Assembly: GCF_000067165.1 (NCBI RefSeq) | Contig: NC_010162.1 | Span: 2,728,001-2,792,000 of the forward strand | DNA: 64,000 nt | Origin: Sorangium cellulosum So ce56 | Lineage (GTDB): Bacteria; Myxococcota_A; Polyangia; Polyangiales; Polyangiaceae | Direction of reading: 5' to 3' | Shown here: positions 7,804-17,850 of the stretch, piece by piece | Layout of the letters: each line of letters opens with the position of its first letter | Position numbering within the stretch: the first letter of the stretch is position 1 | The notes under the pieces: generated by a model | Seen by the model: the letters and a program-made list of their open reading frames with translations, nothing else | What the model was told of the DNA's origin: nothing | Databases searched by the model: none | Position numbers and translations under genes: made by a program

Positions 7804-10800
7804 TCGATGAGGGTGGCCCACGAGTCGATCTTAACGACCTTGCGCGGCCGCTGCAGCGTCCTCGTGCTCGTTCGCGTCGCGCCCCCCTGGGCGTCCGCGT
7901 CGCCGGCGGCGCCGGTGTGGAACACGAGCTGGTACTCGGGCGGGGTGGAGTGCCGGACGATCGTCTGCGGGCCGAAGTAGTCATCGGTGTACTCCGCCGT
8001 CTCCACGCAGGTCGGCTTCTGGGTCACGGCCACGCCGAAGACGATCGTGCCCGGCGACTGCAGCTCGAAGCGCTCCGGAGGAGCGGCCGGATCGACGACG
8101 AGGCAGCCGTTCGGATACGCCGGCGAGTCCGTGTTGCCGAGCAGGTAGTCGACGCCCCAGATCGCGCCGCGCCCGTCCGCGCACGCGTAGGTCCCGGGCG
8201 CGACGGGCCTGAACGTCGCGAAGTACGCGCAGCCGTTGAAGAGGGAGATGGGCCCGGTCACGCGCTCGCCGCCCGTGAAGGGGACGACCCAGTTCTCGCT
8301 GAAGCGGAGGCTTGTGTCGTGCGGTTTCTCGGTGATCGACCAGACCCGCGTCTCGATGGCGCCGCTCGCCGTGAACGCCTCCTGATCGCCCGTGGAGAAC
8401 AGGATGACCTTGTTACCGAGCGGATCGGTGCTCACGATCGGCGTCGTCTGGATCGGCTGGCTGCGCGCCGCGCTGTCGGTCGGGAACGAGTACGCGTCCC
8501 AGGCGAGGTCCACGGTCCAGTCGTCCGGGTTGGTGCTCGTCAGGCTGACGCGCCAGAGCGTCCCGTCGGCATCGCCGACGTAGATGCGCTCGGCGACCTC
8601 GCCGACGCCCGCCGGGAACGGCACGGGGACGCCGGTGATCGGAGAGTCGAAGTCGACCCGCGTGGTCCGCGAGGCGATCCCGCCCGGGGCCTCGTCGACG
8701 CGGCCCCGGAACGTGCGGATGATCTCGCCCGTGTCGAGCCGGACGATCGTGAGCGAGCGCGCCGGGCCGACGGGGCCGCCGGTGCCCGCGCTGCCCCAGC
8801 ACCGGACCGAGTCGCGGACCGCCAGGGTGCCCGTCGGATGGAAGAGCGGGGGCGTCGCGTTCTGCCGGTTGCACGCGGGCTGGCTCGTGTCGAGCGGGGC
8901 GGAGCCGCCGGGCAGGATGGCGACCGCGATCTCCTTGATCTGAGCGCCGTCCTGCATCTCCACCATGCCGATCGCCGGCGTCGGCGTCGCGTCGCCGAAC
9001 AGCGGGGTGCCGCTATCGTCCGTGGAGAGCTGCCAGAGGAACTGCGGCGCCTTCGGGTTCGTCACGTCGAGCGCGTAGTAGAAGCTGCCGCCCGCGCCGC
9101 CGCTGGCGACGAGCACGGTGTTCCAGGTCGCGTTGGCGCTGCTCACCTGCGCCGACGTGCGCTCGAAGACGACGTTCTTCACGACGGGCGCGCCGTCGAG
9201 CAGCAGCGATTGCTGGTTGAACGTCGCGAGCAGCCGGGGGAGCACGTGGGGCGGCAGGAACGACCAGAGCTCGTTGTTCTCGACCTTGTCCACCTTGAGC
9301 GCGTCGTCCGCGTCTGCCGCGGTCACCTGGAAGGCGTGCAGCTGCCCGTCGGTCGTCGCCGTGTAGAGCACGAGCGGCCGGGTCTTCTGAGCGGGGCTCT
9401 CCGCGAAGGCCCGGTAGGACTCGTCGGGGATGTAGTCGTTCGGCGGCCCCACGACGACCGGCGTGGAGTGATAGATGCTGCCGAGCACGTTGCCCTCGCG
9501 GGAGGCGACGCCCGAGGGCATCGGCGCGCCGACCTCCCACTCGATGAGGCGCCGGGCGCAGTCCGCGGCGTTGGTCGCCTGCAGCCCGCCCGAGCACTGC
9601 GGCGGGACGGGCGCGCTGGGATCGAGATCGAGCGCGCGGGACGCGCTGGAGAGAGCGGTCGCGAACGCCGTCGCCTGCGCGGGCGCGCCGCTGCCGGTCA
9701 TCGTGCCCGTGTAGCTGCCCAGCCCGTCCGTGGCGACGTCGGCGGGGCGGATGCTCCGGCTCGACCAGATGCGCTGCGTGGTGGTGTCGAGGTCGCCGAT
9801 CACGGTGAAGAACCGCCGCGGCTGCCCGGTGTTCGAGCTGACGTTGGCCGCGAAGTCATCGCCCTTGCCGGGGTCGATGTCCTTCAGCTGCGTCGTCATG
9901 ACGCCGCTCACGGTCTCGCAGACGAAGCGCTTGCGCTCGAGGTTGCCGCTCCAGAGCGAGCCGTCCGGCGGCGGGCTGGCCGTCCGGCGGCGGGCTGAAC
10001 GAGGAGGCGAACTGGTAGGCGACCCCCGCGTCGGTGTTGCCGTTGTTCGCGGTCGTGGTCGCGTTGGCGAAGACGGGGAGGGTGCGGCTCGTCGAGTTCG
10101 CGGCGATCTGCGCGAAGATCCGCGACATCACCGCGGAGAGCTCGTTGGCGTCGTCCGGGAAATAGCCGCGGTCGGTCCCGCCCTCGATGGCGATGCGCGA
10201 GAGCGTGCAGCACGCCTTGACCGCGCCAGCGGCGTTGTCGCAGCGCCCGGCGGGCAGGAAATCAGCGCTGGAGATCGTCGCGCAATTGAACGTCGGATCG
10301 CCGAGCTCCTGCCGCGCCTGGGTGGTAAGGCCGAACCCGACGGTATACGTCGACACGCGCCGGTTCGGGTTGACGTGGGAGTTGAGCGACTGGGCGATGA
10401 CCTGAGGCTCCTCGTAGGGACAGCCCGTCCCTTCGGGGCCGGGGCCGGCGTCCTGTGTGCAGGTCGGGCGCAGGTCGAGGTTCGGCTCGCCGTCGGAGAT
10501 GAGCACGATCGAGGTCTTGCGGCAGCCGCCGCTGATGAACGGATCGTCGCGCGGCCCGAGCGGCCGGCTCTTCCAGGTCGAGGCGTCGTTGAGGATGTAG
10601 TCGCGCGCGTCCGACAGCATCCCGGCGAGCGGCGTCGCGCCGTAGGGGCGCATCGCGATGAGCGCGTTCTGGATGCTCTCGTTCACGCTGCGGATCTCGG
10701 TGGTGTCCGCCGTGTAGGTCGGGAAGGGGATGAGCGGCCCTTCCCAGAGCGGCGCGGCCGGGTTCCTGGCGCCGACCTCCATGTCCGCGGGAGCGCAGGC

Positions 10801-11463
10801 GGGCGGGTTGCCCCGCGCCGGGTATCCTGGGCCGGGCTCGAACCCGAGGAAGTAGCTCCACATCCCCTCGATGCCGCCCACGGGATCGGGAGCGCCGGAG
10901 AGGAGCCCGGTGCTCGCGTCGGGGAGCGTGTCGAACGTCATGAGCCCGAACCGGATCCGGTCCTGATAGACGTCGAGCAGGCCGGAGTTGAGCTGCGTGA
11001 ACGGCGTCGTGCAAGGAGTGGCCGCGTTGTCCCAGCGATGCTCTCCCACCAGATCGTAGGTCGCCCCCGGGCCCTTCGTGCAGTGGCCCGAGATCATGCG
11101 ATGGAACGGGATGTAGTAGTTCCTGTCGTAGGGCGGCTCTCCCCCGAGGCTGAACTCGTTGACGAACGCGGTGCTCGTGCGGGGCTGCGCGACGCAGCTG
11201 AAGTCCTGGATCGGGCCCGTGAGCGACTCGACGAGCTTCATCCAGCGGCTCTTCAGGGCCTCGGAGGCGGGGGGAGTGCCTGGGTTGCAGTCCGGCTCCC
11301 CGCCCGCCACCGTCTTCTCCATCGAGCCCGACGTGTCGACGAGCAAGAGCACGTTGGGCAGCGGCGGCTCCACATCCATGGCCTGCGCGCGCGCGCGCCC
11401 CGCGACGAGGCCGACGGTCGCCGCGGAGCTCATGGTGACAAGGACCTTCGTCAGGTTTCGCAT
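7800..11463 (-). CDS. pilY1: PilY1-like type IV pilus tip adhesin, split by a frameshift
   Basis: The start is ATG 11463 (MRNLTKVLVTM) with GGAGC six bases upstream. A signal peptide ending near GRARA is followed by a von Willebrand A domain with the MIDAS motif DTSGSMEKT (about residues 30-330). The C-terminal half is a PilC/PilY1 beta-propeller (ELWSFLPPHVLPRLL) with a calcium-loop-like stretch YVGDADGTLWRV. The reading frame changes at 9960-9997, where a 19-bp unit is duplicated. Removing one copy joins the halves as SPPPDGSLWSGNLERKRF and gives exactly 1214 codons plus stop, a normal PilY1 length. The present sequence encodes two pieces (11463 to about 9856, and 9911-7800). It is either a recent inactivating or phase-variable slip, or an assembly error. 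The gene is last but one in the minor-pilin operon. Confidence 0.9.
9960..9997. repeat. 19-bp perfect tandem duplication inside pilY1
   Basis: GCCGTCCGGCGGCGGGCTG occurs at 9960-9978 and again, identical and adjacent, at 9979-9997. As 19 is not a multiple of three it shifts the reading frame. Deleting either copy restores a continuous PilY1 with sensible sequence across the join. The unit is GC-rich and prone to slippage. Confidence 0.95.
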
Positions 11464-11479
11464 CGTGCGCTCCGGTTCG

Positions 11480-12079
11480 TCACTTCGAGCAGAGGATATC
11501 GGCAACGACAGACATGGATTCCTGGCTGCCCGCCGTCGCGATGGCGGAGCCGTCGGGCCAGGCGATGAGCCGCGCGCTCATGGTGACCGTGCAGTAATCG
11601 ACGCTCACCGGGTTCGGGCCGCCCATGTCGCTGCCGGCGCGGTTTCCTATCGCAGGCCTTATCTTATCAGTGATCTCCACCTTGGCGATCCACTGGACGT
11701 CGGCGCGACCAAGGCTCCCGGGCGTCTCCGGCGGGCCGGCCGCGGGCGGCTCCAGGAGCGCTTCTGTCGCATTGAACGTGTGCGGCAGGAGCGACCAGCA
11801 CTCGTCGGTGATGACCGAGCAGCTCGTCGACCTGGGGATCATCTCCAGGCCGCCCTTCTGCTCGATCTCGGCGATCGCGAGCTGCATCGCGTACTCGGTG
11901 AGATAGTGGGTCTGCGTCATCCGGCGCTCGTGGCCGCTGGCGATGGTCGACAGCGTGGCCGCGTGGGCCGCGAACAGGCCGATCGCGGTGAGCATCGTGA
12001 TGACCAGCACGACGATGAAGACGGCGGCGCCCCGCTCGCGGGAGCGCCGTCGGGACCGGGCGATGCTTGTGTTCACCAT
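11480..12079 (-). CDS. pilX: PilX-like minor pilin
   Basis: 199 residues from ATG 12079, which overlaps the pilW stop (ATGGTGA), so the two are coupled. The N-terminus is a basic leader followed by RGAAVFIVVLVITMLT, a class III signal and hydrophobic alpha-1 helix. It lacks the glutamate at mature position 5, which is usual for PilX/GspK-type tip subunits. The remainder is a soluble domain with Cys residues (SCSVITDECW, VDYCTV). It is expected to sit with PilV, PilW and FimT in the priming complex that carries PilY1 at the pilus tip. Only 16 bases separate it from pilY1. Confidence 0.85.
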   Translation of the reverse strand: MVNTSIARSRRRSRERGAAVFIVVLVITMLTAIGLFAAHAATLSTIASGHERRMTQTHYLTEYAMQLAIAEIEQKGGLEMIPRSTSCSVITDECWSLLPHTFNATEALLEPPAAGPPETPGSLGRADVQWIAKVEITDKIRPAIGNRAGSDMGGPNPVSVDYCTVTMSARLIAWPDGSAIATAGSQESMSVVADILCSK

Positions 12080-13431
12080 GGGACGTAGGCCTGGTTGGGG
12101 AGCGCGATGTCGGCGTAGAGCGTGCGCATCCGGGCGTAGACCGGCGGCGATCCGGAGGGCGCCGTGTTCCCATAGGTGTTGGCGCCTGCGGCGATGCCGG
12201 GGATCAGGAACCTGAGCCTGCGGCCATCCGGGCCCACGGGGACGGGGAGGCCGACGTCGCGATCGGGCGCGCGGGTGCGGGTCGAGAGCCGGACCTGGAC
12301 CGACCGCACGCGCTCCGGCGTGCCGGGCGGTCCAGCATCGATCGCGGCGGCGGTGCTGTACACGAGCGCGTTGTCGGTCGCCATGATGGGATACCGCGTG
12401 ATCTGCGGGTTGGTCACTCCAGGGACGGTGCTCTCCTGCGCGACGGAGATCCCGAACTTCAGATCGACGGCGTACTCCGCGATGAGCTCGAGCGTGCCCG
12501 GGATCTCCTGATCCTCTTCGTTGAGCTCGACCCGCACGAGCTCGGTGCGGCCGTTGTCGCCGGTGAGCGTCCCGAGCTCCGTCGAAATGGGCGCCACGAG
12601 GGCGTCGTAGGCCGTCCCCTTGCCGACGAGGCTCCGGATGTCGTAGCGGACGCGGGAGACGACGTTCACCCATCCTCCGTCGCCGGTGGAGCCGCCGGGG
12701 GTCACGCCGCAATCGGCGAGCCCGACCAGCGTCGGCAGGCCGGGATCCGCCTTCAGCATGATGCGGATCTCGAGGGGCGGAGTGCCGACCACGTTGACCT
12801 GATCGATGACGCCATACAGGAACTTCTCCTGACCGCGGACCATGATGCGCAGGAAGCGGTGAGGCGCGAAGATCTGGGTCAGGCTCTGCCCGCCGCCCTG
12901 CGCGCGCGCGAGCGTGCGCTGCACGGCGGAGCTGTTCGGGTTGAGCTCGACGATCCAGTCGCCCGACTCATCGCTGATCTTCCTGAACTCGAACAGCTCG
13001 GTGCTGTTCAAGCTGCCGCCGATGATGATGGAGTCCGGATTCAGCCCGTTGGCGACGCTCTGGTCGAGCTCCGACCCGTGGAGGTCCACCGACCCTTGAG
13101 GCAGGATCGAGATCCCGGCGAGGCGCTTCAGGCCGACCGGGGCGGCCGGGACCTGGCAGACCTCCGGGTCCGCGAGGATGTTGGCCGACGAGAGATAGGC
13201 GGCGCGCTGCAGGTCCGCGGTGAGCCGGTTCAGCCCGAGCGTCGCCGCGAGGTGCGAGGCGGAGGCCCTCGCCTCGTTCTGGAAGAAGCGCGTCGCGTTC
13301 TTCGAGAGCAGGAAGGCCGCCAGCGACACGACGAGGCCGGCCGCCATCGCCACGAGCAGCTCCACGAGCGTGAAGCCTCGCTGTCCTGAGGCCCGCGCGC
13401 GCGGGCGGGGGGTACGTCGGCTCGTCGTCAT
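12073..13431 (-). CDS. pilW: PilW-like minor pilin
   Basis: 452 residues from ATG 13431, overlapping the pilV stop as ATGA. The prepilin peptidase site is QRGFTLVELLVAMAAG, with Glu at mature position 5, followed by the hydrophobic helix LVVSLAAFLLS. The long C-terminal domain is typical of PilW, the largest minor pilin in such clusters. The coupled order FimT-PilV-PilW-PilX-PilY1 matches minor-pilin operons of Pseudomonas and Myxococcus. Confidence 0.87.
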   Translation of the reverse strand: MTTSRRTPRPRARASGQRGFTLVELLVAMAAGLVVSLAAFLLSKNATRFFQNEARASASHLAATLGLNRLTADLQRAAYLSSANILADPEVCQVPAAPVGLKRLAGISILPQGSVDLHGSELDQSVANGLNPDSIIIGGSLNSTELFEFRKISDESGDWIVELNPNSSAVQRTLARAQGGGQSLTQIFAPHRFLRIMVRGQEKFLYGVIDQVNVVGTPPLEIRIMLKADPGLPTLVGLADCGVTPGGSTGDGGWVNVVSRVRYDIRSLVGKGTAYDALVAPISTELGTLTGDNGRTELVRVELNEEDQEIPGTLELIAEYAVDLKFGISVAQESTVPGVTNPQITRYPIMATDNALVYSTAAAIDAGPPGTPERVRSVQVRLSTRTRAPDRDVGLPVPVGPDGRRLRFLIPGIAAGANTYGNTAPSGSPPVYARMRTLYADIALPNQAYVPW

Positions 13432-14033
13432 CGCCTGTCCTCGCTCGTGTTCCGGAGCACGCCGGTCGTCAGGTAGACCGCGCCGAAGCGCTCCGGGTTC
13501 GTGTCGACGGCGAGCGGGAGGATCCCGCAGTCGATCGGGTTCCCGCTGCGCTCCCAGACGACGCGGATCTCGGCGCGGAGGAGGCTGTCCCAGATCCGCG
13601 TGCCCGACACGGGATCGGTGAACTGGCGGAAGCGCACGTGCGTGCAGAACGCGGACTCCCACGTGTCGCCCGCGTAGATGTCGGCCCCGAGCACGTCGGC
13701 GCTCGGCGACCCGAGCGCGGTGATCTCCGTGGGGGTCACCTTCGCGGGGAACGGGGAGGTGGCGCTGAGCGCGAGCCAGTCGGTGTCGCTGCTGATGTCG
13801 GGCACCCGCATGGGCTCGTTCCACTGGAGCGCGTCCACCCGCAGCCGCTCTGCCCAGGTCATGGCGATGCTGTTGGCGATCGCGAGGTTGCGCGCGTTCG
13901 TGTTGCTGATGAGCGTCGCCTTCTGCAGCGCGAGCACCCCGGTGGCGCCGATCGCGAGCACGCCGAGCGCCGCCATGACCTCGATGAGCGTGTAGCCACG
14001 GCTCGCCGCCCTCCTCGCACGCGCCGCGCTCAC
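13428..14033 (-). CDS. pilV: PilV-like minor pilin
   Basis: 201 residues. The start is GTG 14033, overlapping the previous stop as GTGA. It has a short basic leader and the prepilin site SRGYTLIEVMAALGVLAIG with Glu at mature position 5. The globular part contains the segment FCTHVRFRQFTDPVSGTRIW and a Cys pair that could form the C-terminal disulphide common in pilins. It is translationally coupled to both neighbours. Confidence 0.86.
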   Translation of the reverse strand: MSAARARRAASRGYTLIEVMAALGVLAIGATGVLALQKATLISNTNARNLAIANSIAMTWAERLRVDALQWNEPMRVPDISSDTDWLALSATSPFPAKVTPTEITALGSPSADVLGADIYAGDTWESAFCTHVRFRQFTDPVSGTRIWDSLLRAEIRVVWERSGNPIDCGILPLAVDTNPERFGAVYLTTGVLRNTSEDRR

Positions 14034-14749
14034 AGCCCGAGCCTCGCGACGCCGTTCGGCGGGACGAAGACCGAGCGCAGGAGGCCGGTCCTTGTGTTGG
14101 TCACGTTCACCCGGAGCGCGCCGAGCAGCGGCGCGAACGTCCCGGCGGGGTTGTAGCGGACGAACGTCCGCCCCCGCGGCGTGAAGCAGACGTCGGCGTT
14201 GTCGCTCGCCGCGCCGGTGGGATCGAGCAGCTGCATCGCCGCCAGCTCGATGCCCTCGGTCTGGAGCGTCGTGACCGGCTCGGTCTGGGCCGGGTCCATC
14301 CAGTTGGTAACGCTGAGGCAGCTCGTCGCGATCAGAGAGCCGGCGGCGATGTTGTCGACGTGCGCCTGCCGCACCTGGAACGCGCCTGTCGAGGCCGTCC
14401 ACCGCACGAGGACCGCCGCCCCGCGCCCGATCGCCTGGTAGCGCGCGAGCCGGTAGATGCCGCTGATCTCCATCGCGGCGCGGTTCACGCGGCGATCGCG
14501 CATGCCGCTCACGAAGCTCGGCGACGCCGCGGCGGCCAGGATGCCGATCAGGACCACCACCGCGAGCAGCTCCGGCAGGGTGAAGCCGCGCGCGCCACGG
14601 CGGCGCAGCGCGCGCTGCCCCGGAGCGCAGGCCCGCGATCGATCGGAATCACGAGGAGGAGGTCGCGAACAGGAGGGAGGACGCACCAAAGGATCGGCAA
14701 AGGCAAGCTGCATGCCCTCGACATGCGGCGCTAAGTGATGGAACTTCAT
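14030..14749 (-). CDS. FimT/GspH-like minor pilin, first gene of the minor-pilin operon
   Basis: The prepilin peptidase site ARGFTLPELLAVVVLIGILA is clear, with Glu at mature position 5, and the soluble part resembles GspH/FimT (RLARYQAIGRGAAVLVRW). The start is uncertain. ATG 14749 has a weak GAGAG box but implies a 55-residue leader, longer than normal; ATG 14713 or a GTG near 14686 would give shorter leaders. It leads a five-gene set coupled through stop/start overlaps. The 77 bases up to the divergent lipoprotein start at 14827 should hold both promoters. Confidence 0.82.
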   Translation of the reverse strand: MKFHHLAPHVEGMQLAFADPLVRPPSCSRPPPRDSDRSRACAPGQRALRRRGARGFTLPELLAVVVLIGILAAAASPSFVSGMRDRRVNRAAMEISGIYRLARYQAIGRGAAVLVRWTASTGAFQVRQAHVDNIAAGSLIATSCLSVTNWMDPAQTEPVTTLQTEGIELAAMQLLDPTGAASDNADVCFTPRGRTFVRYNPAGTFAPLLGALRVNVTNTRTGLLRSVFVPPNGVARLGL

Positions 14750-14826
14750 GGAGAATCTCTCAAAGCGATTCGCCGCGGGCGCTAACGATTGCGGCGCTAT
14801 GAAAAAAGGTGCAAGGCGAACAGGCC

Positions 14827-16029
14827 ATGCGATTCCCGCCCGAAAGGTGTTCACCGAGAGGCCCATTGGACCACAGCGTGCCAGCTGCGACTCGCGCGAC
14901 GCGCGCGTGCCCCGGGGGGCCGTTGCGCCCCCGTGCGTGGCGCTGCGCGCTGCTCGCCGGCGCGCTCGTGGCCGCGCTGTCTTCGGGCTGCAGCAAGAAG
15001 GAAGAGCGCCTCGGCGCGCCGCCGCCGCCTCCGCCGGCCGCGAAGCCGGCCGCCTGCGCCGGCGGCGGGGGGACGATCAGCGACGCGGCGAGCGCGCCGT
15101 TCTTCCCGCGCACGACGGGCGGGTTCTGCCTCGACCCGAACGGCGGGGAGAAGACGTTCGGCGAATCGGCGCCCCTGCCGCTCGACAGCATCTGCGACAT
15201 GTTCGACGGGGAGTGCGAGATCTACAAGGGATTCGGCGTGCGGCGCGTGGTCGAGGCGCGGTACGTGAGCGGCGAGGGCGGCTCCGCGACCGTCGACGTC
15301 CACCTCTCGAAATTCGGATCCACGGAGGGCGCTTACGGGATGTTCACGAAGCGCACCGTGGGCGACGGCGACCCCGCCGACGAGGCGACACCCCGCACGA
15401 TCGAGGGGGGCGGCGCGGCCGCGATGGGGGTCGGGAACGCGTACCTCTGGCGCGGGCAGTACCTCGCCGAGATCACCTACAACGACGAGGCGCTGGCCGA
15501 GGCGGCGCTCAAGTCGTCGAGCGAGAAGGTCCTGCCTGGGCTCGTGAAGGAGATGGGCGCGAAGCTGCCCGGCGAGCCGTCGCTGCCGCCTGCCGCGGAG
15601 GCGCTGCCCAGGGACAACATGATCCCGCTCGGGATCCGCTACGAGACCAAGGACGTGCTCGGGGTGGATGGCGCCGGGCCCGGCGCGTTCGGCTACTACA
15701 AGGAGGTCGACAAGCGCTACCGGGTGGTCGCGATCGTGCGCGACGACGTCGACCAGGCCAAGGACGTGCTGTCGACGCTGGCGAAGCTGCCAGGCGCGGC
15801 CAGGGAGAAGGGCATCGGCGACGGCGCGGTGCGCCTCATGAACAAGGACGGCGAGGGCTCCGCGACCGAGTGGGTGTTCGCGCGCGCCGCCAAGACCGTC
15901 TACGGCATCGGCGACGAGGCCCGCGTGCTCCGCAACGGCATGACGGCCGATGAGCACGCCAAGCTGACGCTGACCAAGGAAGAGAAGACGGCGAGGCTGA
16001 AGAAGCTCGTCAGCGCGCCGGCGCGCTGA
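14827..16029 (+). CDS. Lipoprotein, DUF6599-like
   Basis: A signal peptide LLAGALVAALSSGC ends in a good lipobox with Cys followed by SKKEE, then a Pro-rich linker. The mature domain (GFGVRRVVEARYVSG, FGSTEGAYGMFTKR, NAYLWRGQYLAEITY) resembles DUF6599 proteins, which are small, extracytoplasmic and of unknown function; the assignment is from pattern memory. The start could be ATG 14827, GTG 14809 or GTG 14878, and the last gives the most typical signal-peptide length. It is transcribed divergently from the minor-pilin operon and ends facing the PpiC gene. Confidence 0.75.
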   Translation: MRFPPERCSPRGPLDHSVPAATRATRACPGGPLRPRAWRCALLAGALVAALSSGCSKKEERLGAPPPPPPAAKPAACAGGGGTISDAASAPFFPRTTGGFCLDPNGGEKTFGESAPLPLDSICDMFDGECEIYKGFGVRRVVEARYVSGEGGSATVDVHLSKFGSTEGAYGMFTKRTVGDGDPADEATPRTIEGGGAAAMGVGNAYLWRGQYLAEITYNDEALAEAALKSSSEKVLPGLVKEMGAKLPGEPSLPPAAEALPRDNMIPLGIRYETKDVLGVDGAGPGAFGYYKEVDKRYRVVAIVRDDVDQAKDVLSTLAKLPGAAREKGIGDGAVRLMNKDGEGSATEWVFARAAKTVYGIGDEARVLRNGMTADEHAKLTLTKEEKTARLKKLVSAPAR

Positions 16030-16070
16030 TCGCAGCGGGAAGGGTCGAGCCGCCCGGGGCTCGCGACGCT

Positions 16071-16097
16071 GCGGCGCCGCGGCCCCGGCGGCGCCGC
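16071..16097. terminator. Probable bidirectional hairpin terminator between convergent genes
   Basis: Two copies of the self-complementary word GCGGCGCCGC (16071-16080 and 16088-16097) flank GGCCCCG and can form a ten-pair GC stem. There is no T-run, as is common in high-GC genomes. The position between convergent stops at 16029 and 16102 supports a terminator role. Confidence 0.5.
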
Positions 16098-16101
16098 GCG
16101 C

Positions 16102-16821
16102 TCACTGCGTGCGGAGGATGACGTGGTAGCCGAAGGGCGTCTCGACGAGGTCGCTCACCTGGCCGACCTTGATCTTCTCGAGGCCCGCCTGGAACTCCGG
16201 GACCATCGCGCCCTTCGGGAACTTGCCGAGGTCCCCGCCGCGCTTGTCCGCCCCCGGCTCGTCCGAGTACTCCTTCACGACGTCCGTGAACTTGCTCGGA
16301 TCGGCCTTGGCCTTCGTCATGGCCTCGGTCGCGCGGGCCTTGGCTTCGTCCTTCGTGCGCTCGACGGTCGGAGGCGCTCGGCGGCTCCCCTTGTACATGA
16401 CGAGCAGGTGCTTCGCGCCGAACATCTCCCTCGGCGCCTGCGCCGACTGCGCCGGGCGGGGCGTGGGAGCGGGCGGCGGAGCGGCGGCGGTGGCGTGCTC
16501 GTGCTCATCGGGCTCCGGGGCGACGGGGGCCGCGAGGCGGGCGAGCGGCGTCTTGTTGAACATGCCGACGAAGCCGAGGAGCCCGATCAGCACGAGCGCG
16601 CTGAGCACGGCGTGCGGCGCCCACCAGTACGGATCTTCGGGCTCGGCGCCGTCGTCCTCCGCGTCGTCGTCGTCGTCGTGCGCGTGGCCGTGTCCACGGC
16701 CGCGGGCCGCGGTGGCCTTCGCCTCTTCCTCCTCGTCGTCGTTGCCTTCGTCGGTCGACCCGGCCTCGTCGTCGAGGTCCTCGTCGTCCTTGGCCCTGTC
16801 CTTCTCGCTCGTCTTGCTCAT
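16102..16821 (-). CDS. Membrane-anchored PpiC-type peptidyl-prolyl isomerase
   Basis: 239 residues. A strongly acidic N-terminal cytoplasmic tail (1-60, with a small GHGHAH patch) is followed by one transmembrane helix (about 68-88, AVLSALVLIGLLGFVGMF). A Pro-rich linker leads to a parvulin/rotamase domain (about 135-239) with family motifs GGDLGKFPKGAMVPEF and TPFGYHVI. It is predicted to act on the outer face of the inner membrane as a folding catalyst for exported proteins, like SurA/PrsA parvulins but single-domain. It lies 51 bases downstream of the MaoC gene on the same strand. Confidence 0.9.
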   Translation of the reverse strand: MSKTSEKDRAKDDEDLDDEAGSTDEGNDDEEEEAKATAARGRGHGHAHDDDDDAEDDGAEPEDPYWWAPHAVLSALVLIGLLGFVGMFNKTPLARLAAPVAPEPDEHEHATAAAPPPAPTPRPAQSAQAPREMFGAKHLLVMYKGSRRAPPTVERTKDEAKARATEAMTKAKADPSKFTDVVKEYSDEPGADKRGGDLGKFPKGAMVPEFQAGLEKIKVGQVSDLVETPFGYHVILRTQ

Positions 16822-16872
16822 AACGCTTCCCTGATCCGGGCCTCGGCCCTTAGCACGCGGCCACGCCGGCCG

Positions 16873-17721
16873 TCAGCCGATCTCCGCCCACGCGCTCGTG
16901 AGCACCGGATCGGGGCGATCCTTGACAGAGGTGACCACCGCGACCTTGCCGCCGGCCAGCGCCCAGCCTCGCGTGATGAGGGTGTCGCCCGGCCACACCG
17001 GCTTGCGGAACTGCGCGCCGTATGCCCGCAGCCGGCTCGCGTCGCCGCCCGCCGCCTTCTGGATGATCGCGCGCGCCGCGAAGCCGTACGTGCAGAGGCC
17101 GTGCAGGATGGGGCCCTGCGTGAAGCTCGCCTTCGCAGCGACCTCCGGATCGGCGTGCAGCGGGTTCTCGTCGCCCGAGAGCCGGTACAGCAGCGCCTGT
17201 TCGGGCGCCGTCGCCTGCTCGACGACCCAGTCGGGCTCGCGGTCCTTCGGCACGGGGGCCTCCGACTCGGCGTGCGGCGGGCGCGGCCCGCCGAAGCCGC
17301 CGACGCCGCGCACGATGATCGACCACACCGTGTCGAAGAGCGGCTCGTCGTTGAGCGTGGTCTTCGTCTCGACGATCACCTGCGCGAACTTCTTGAGGTC
17401 GTAGATGCCCGCCAGCGTCGCGGTCGTGAACAGCGTCCCGCTCGTCGGGAGCGCGCGGTGCACCCGGAGCGTCTGCCCTCCGTGGACGATGAGCGCCAGC
17501 TCGGCCCCGGCCACCTCGAGCGCCTCGAACACGGTCCCCTGGGAGGGGATCACGCCGAACGTGGGGTAGACCTTCATGCCTCCCGGCGCGCCCTCGTACA
17601 GGTACTCGAGCTCCTCGCGCTTGGCGCCGATCCCGAGCGCGTAGGTGGCCAGGGTCTTCCAGTTGAAGGTGAACGCGCTGGGCTGGGTCGTGTAGCCGAC
17701 CTTCGAGAGATTCAGCGGCAT
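16873..17721 (-). CDS. MaoC-family enoyl-CoA hydratase (hydratase 2 type)
   Basis: 282 residues from ATG 17721, chosen because GAGGAG precedes it at good spacing. It is a double hot-dog protein: an N-terminal degenerate half, then the hydratase-2 motif YRLSGDENPLHADPEVA, containing the catalytic Asp and His, and GPILHGLCTYGFAARAI. The family hydrates trans-2-enoyl-CoA to (R)-3-hydroxyacyl-CoA, as in peroxisomal MFE-2 and bacterial PHA or fatty-acid degradation. The substrate is not evident here. The neighbours are unrelated, so no pathway is implied by context. Confidence 0.9.
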   Translation of the reverse strand: MPLNLSKVGYTTQPSAFTFNWKTLATYALGIGAKREELEYLYEGAPGGMKVYPTFGVIPSQGTVFEALEVAGAELALIVHGGQTLRVHRALPTSGTLFTTATLAGIYDLKKFAQVIVETKTTLNDEPLFDTVWSIIVRGVGGFGGPRPPHAESEAPVPKDREPDWVVEQATAPEQALLYRLSGDENPLHADPEVAAKASFTQGPILHGLCTYGFAARAIIQKAAGGDASRLRAYGAQFRKPVWPGDTLITRGWALAGGKVAVVTSVKDRPDPVLTSAWAEIG

Positions 17722-17850
17722 CGGGGGCTCCTCGCAGGATGGAAACGGCCGGGCAGGCGTACCGACCTGGCGATGTCGCGTCAACTGCCGCCCGCCGAGC
17801 GGAGCGCGGCGTCAGGGCGTGAGGCGCCGCGGGCGGCGCCTGGCGCGGCG

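Noticed and set aside
7917..9998. A 693-codon plus-strand frame opposite pilY1.
   Set aside because: The minus strand encodes PilY1 with recognisable motifs; the plus frame is Arg/Asp-rich, without a family.
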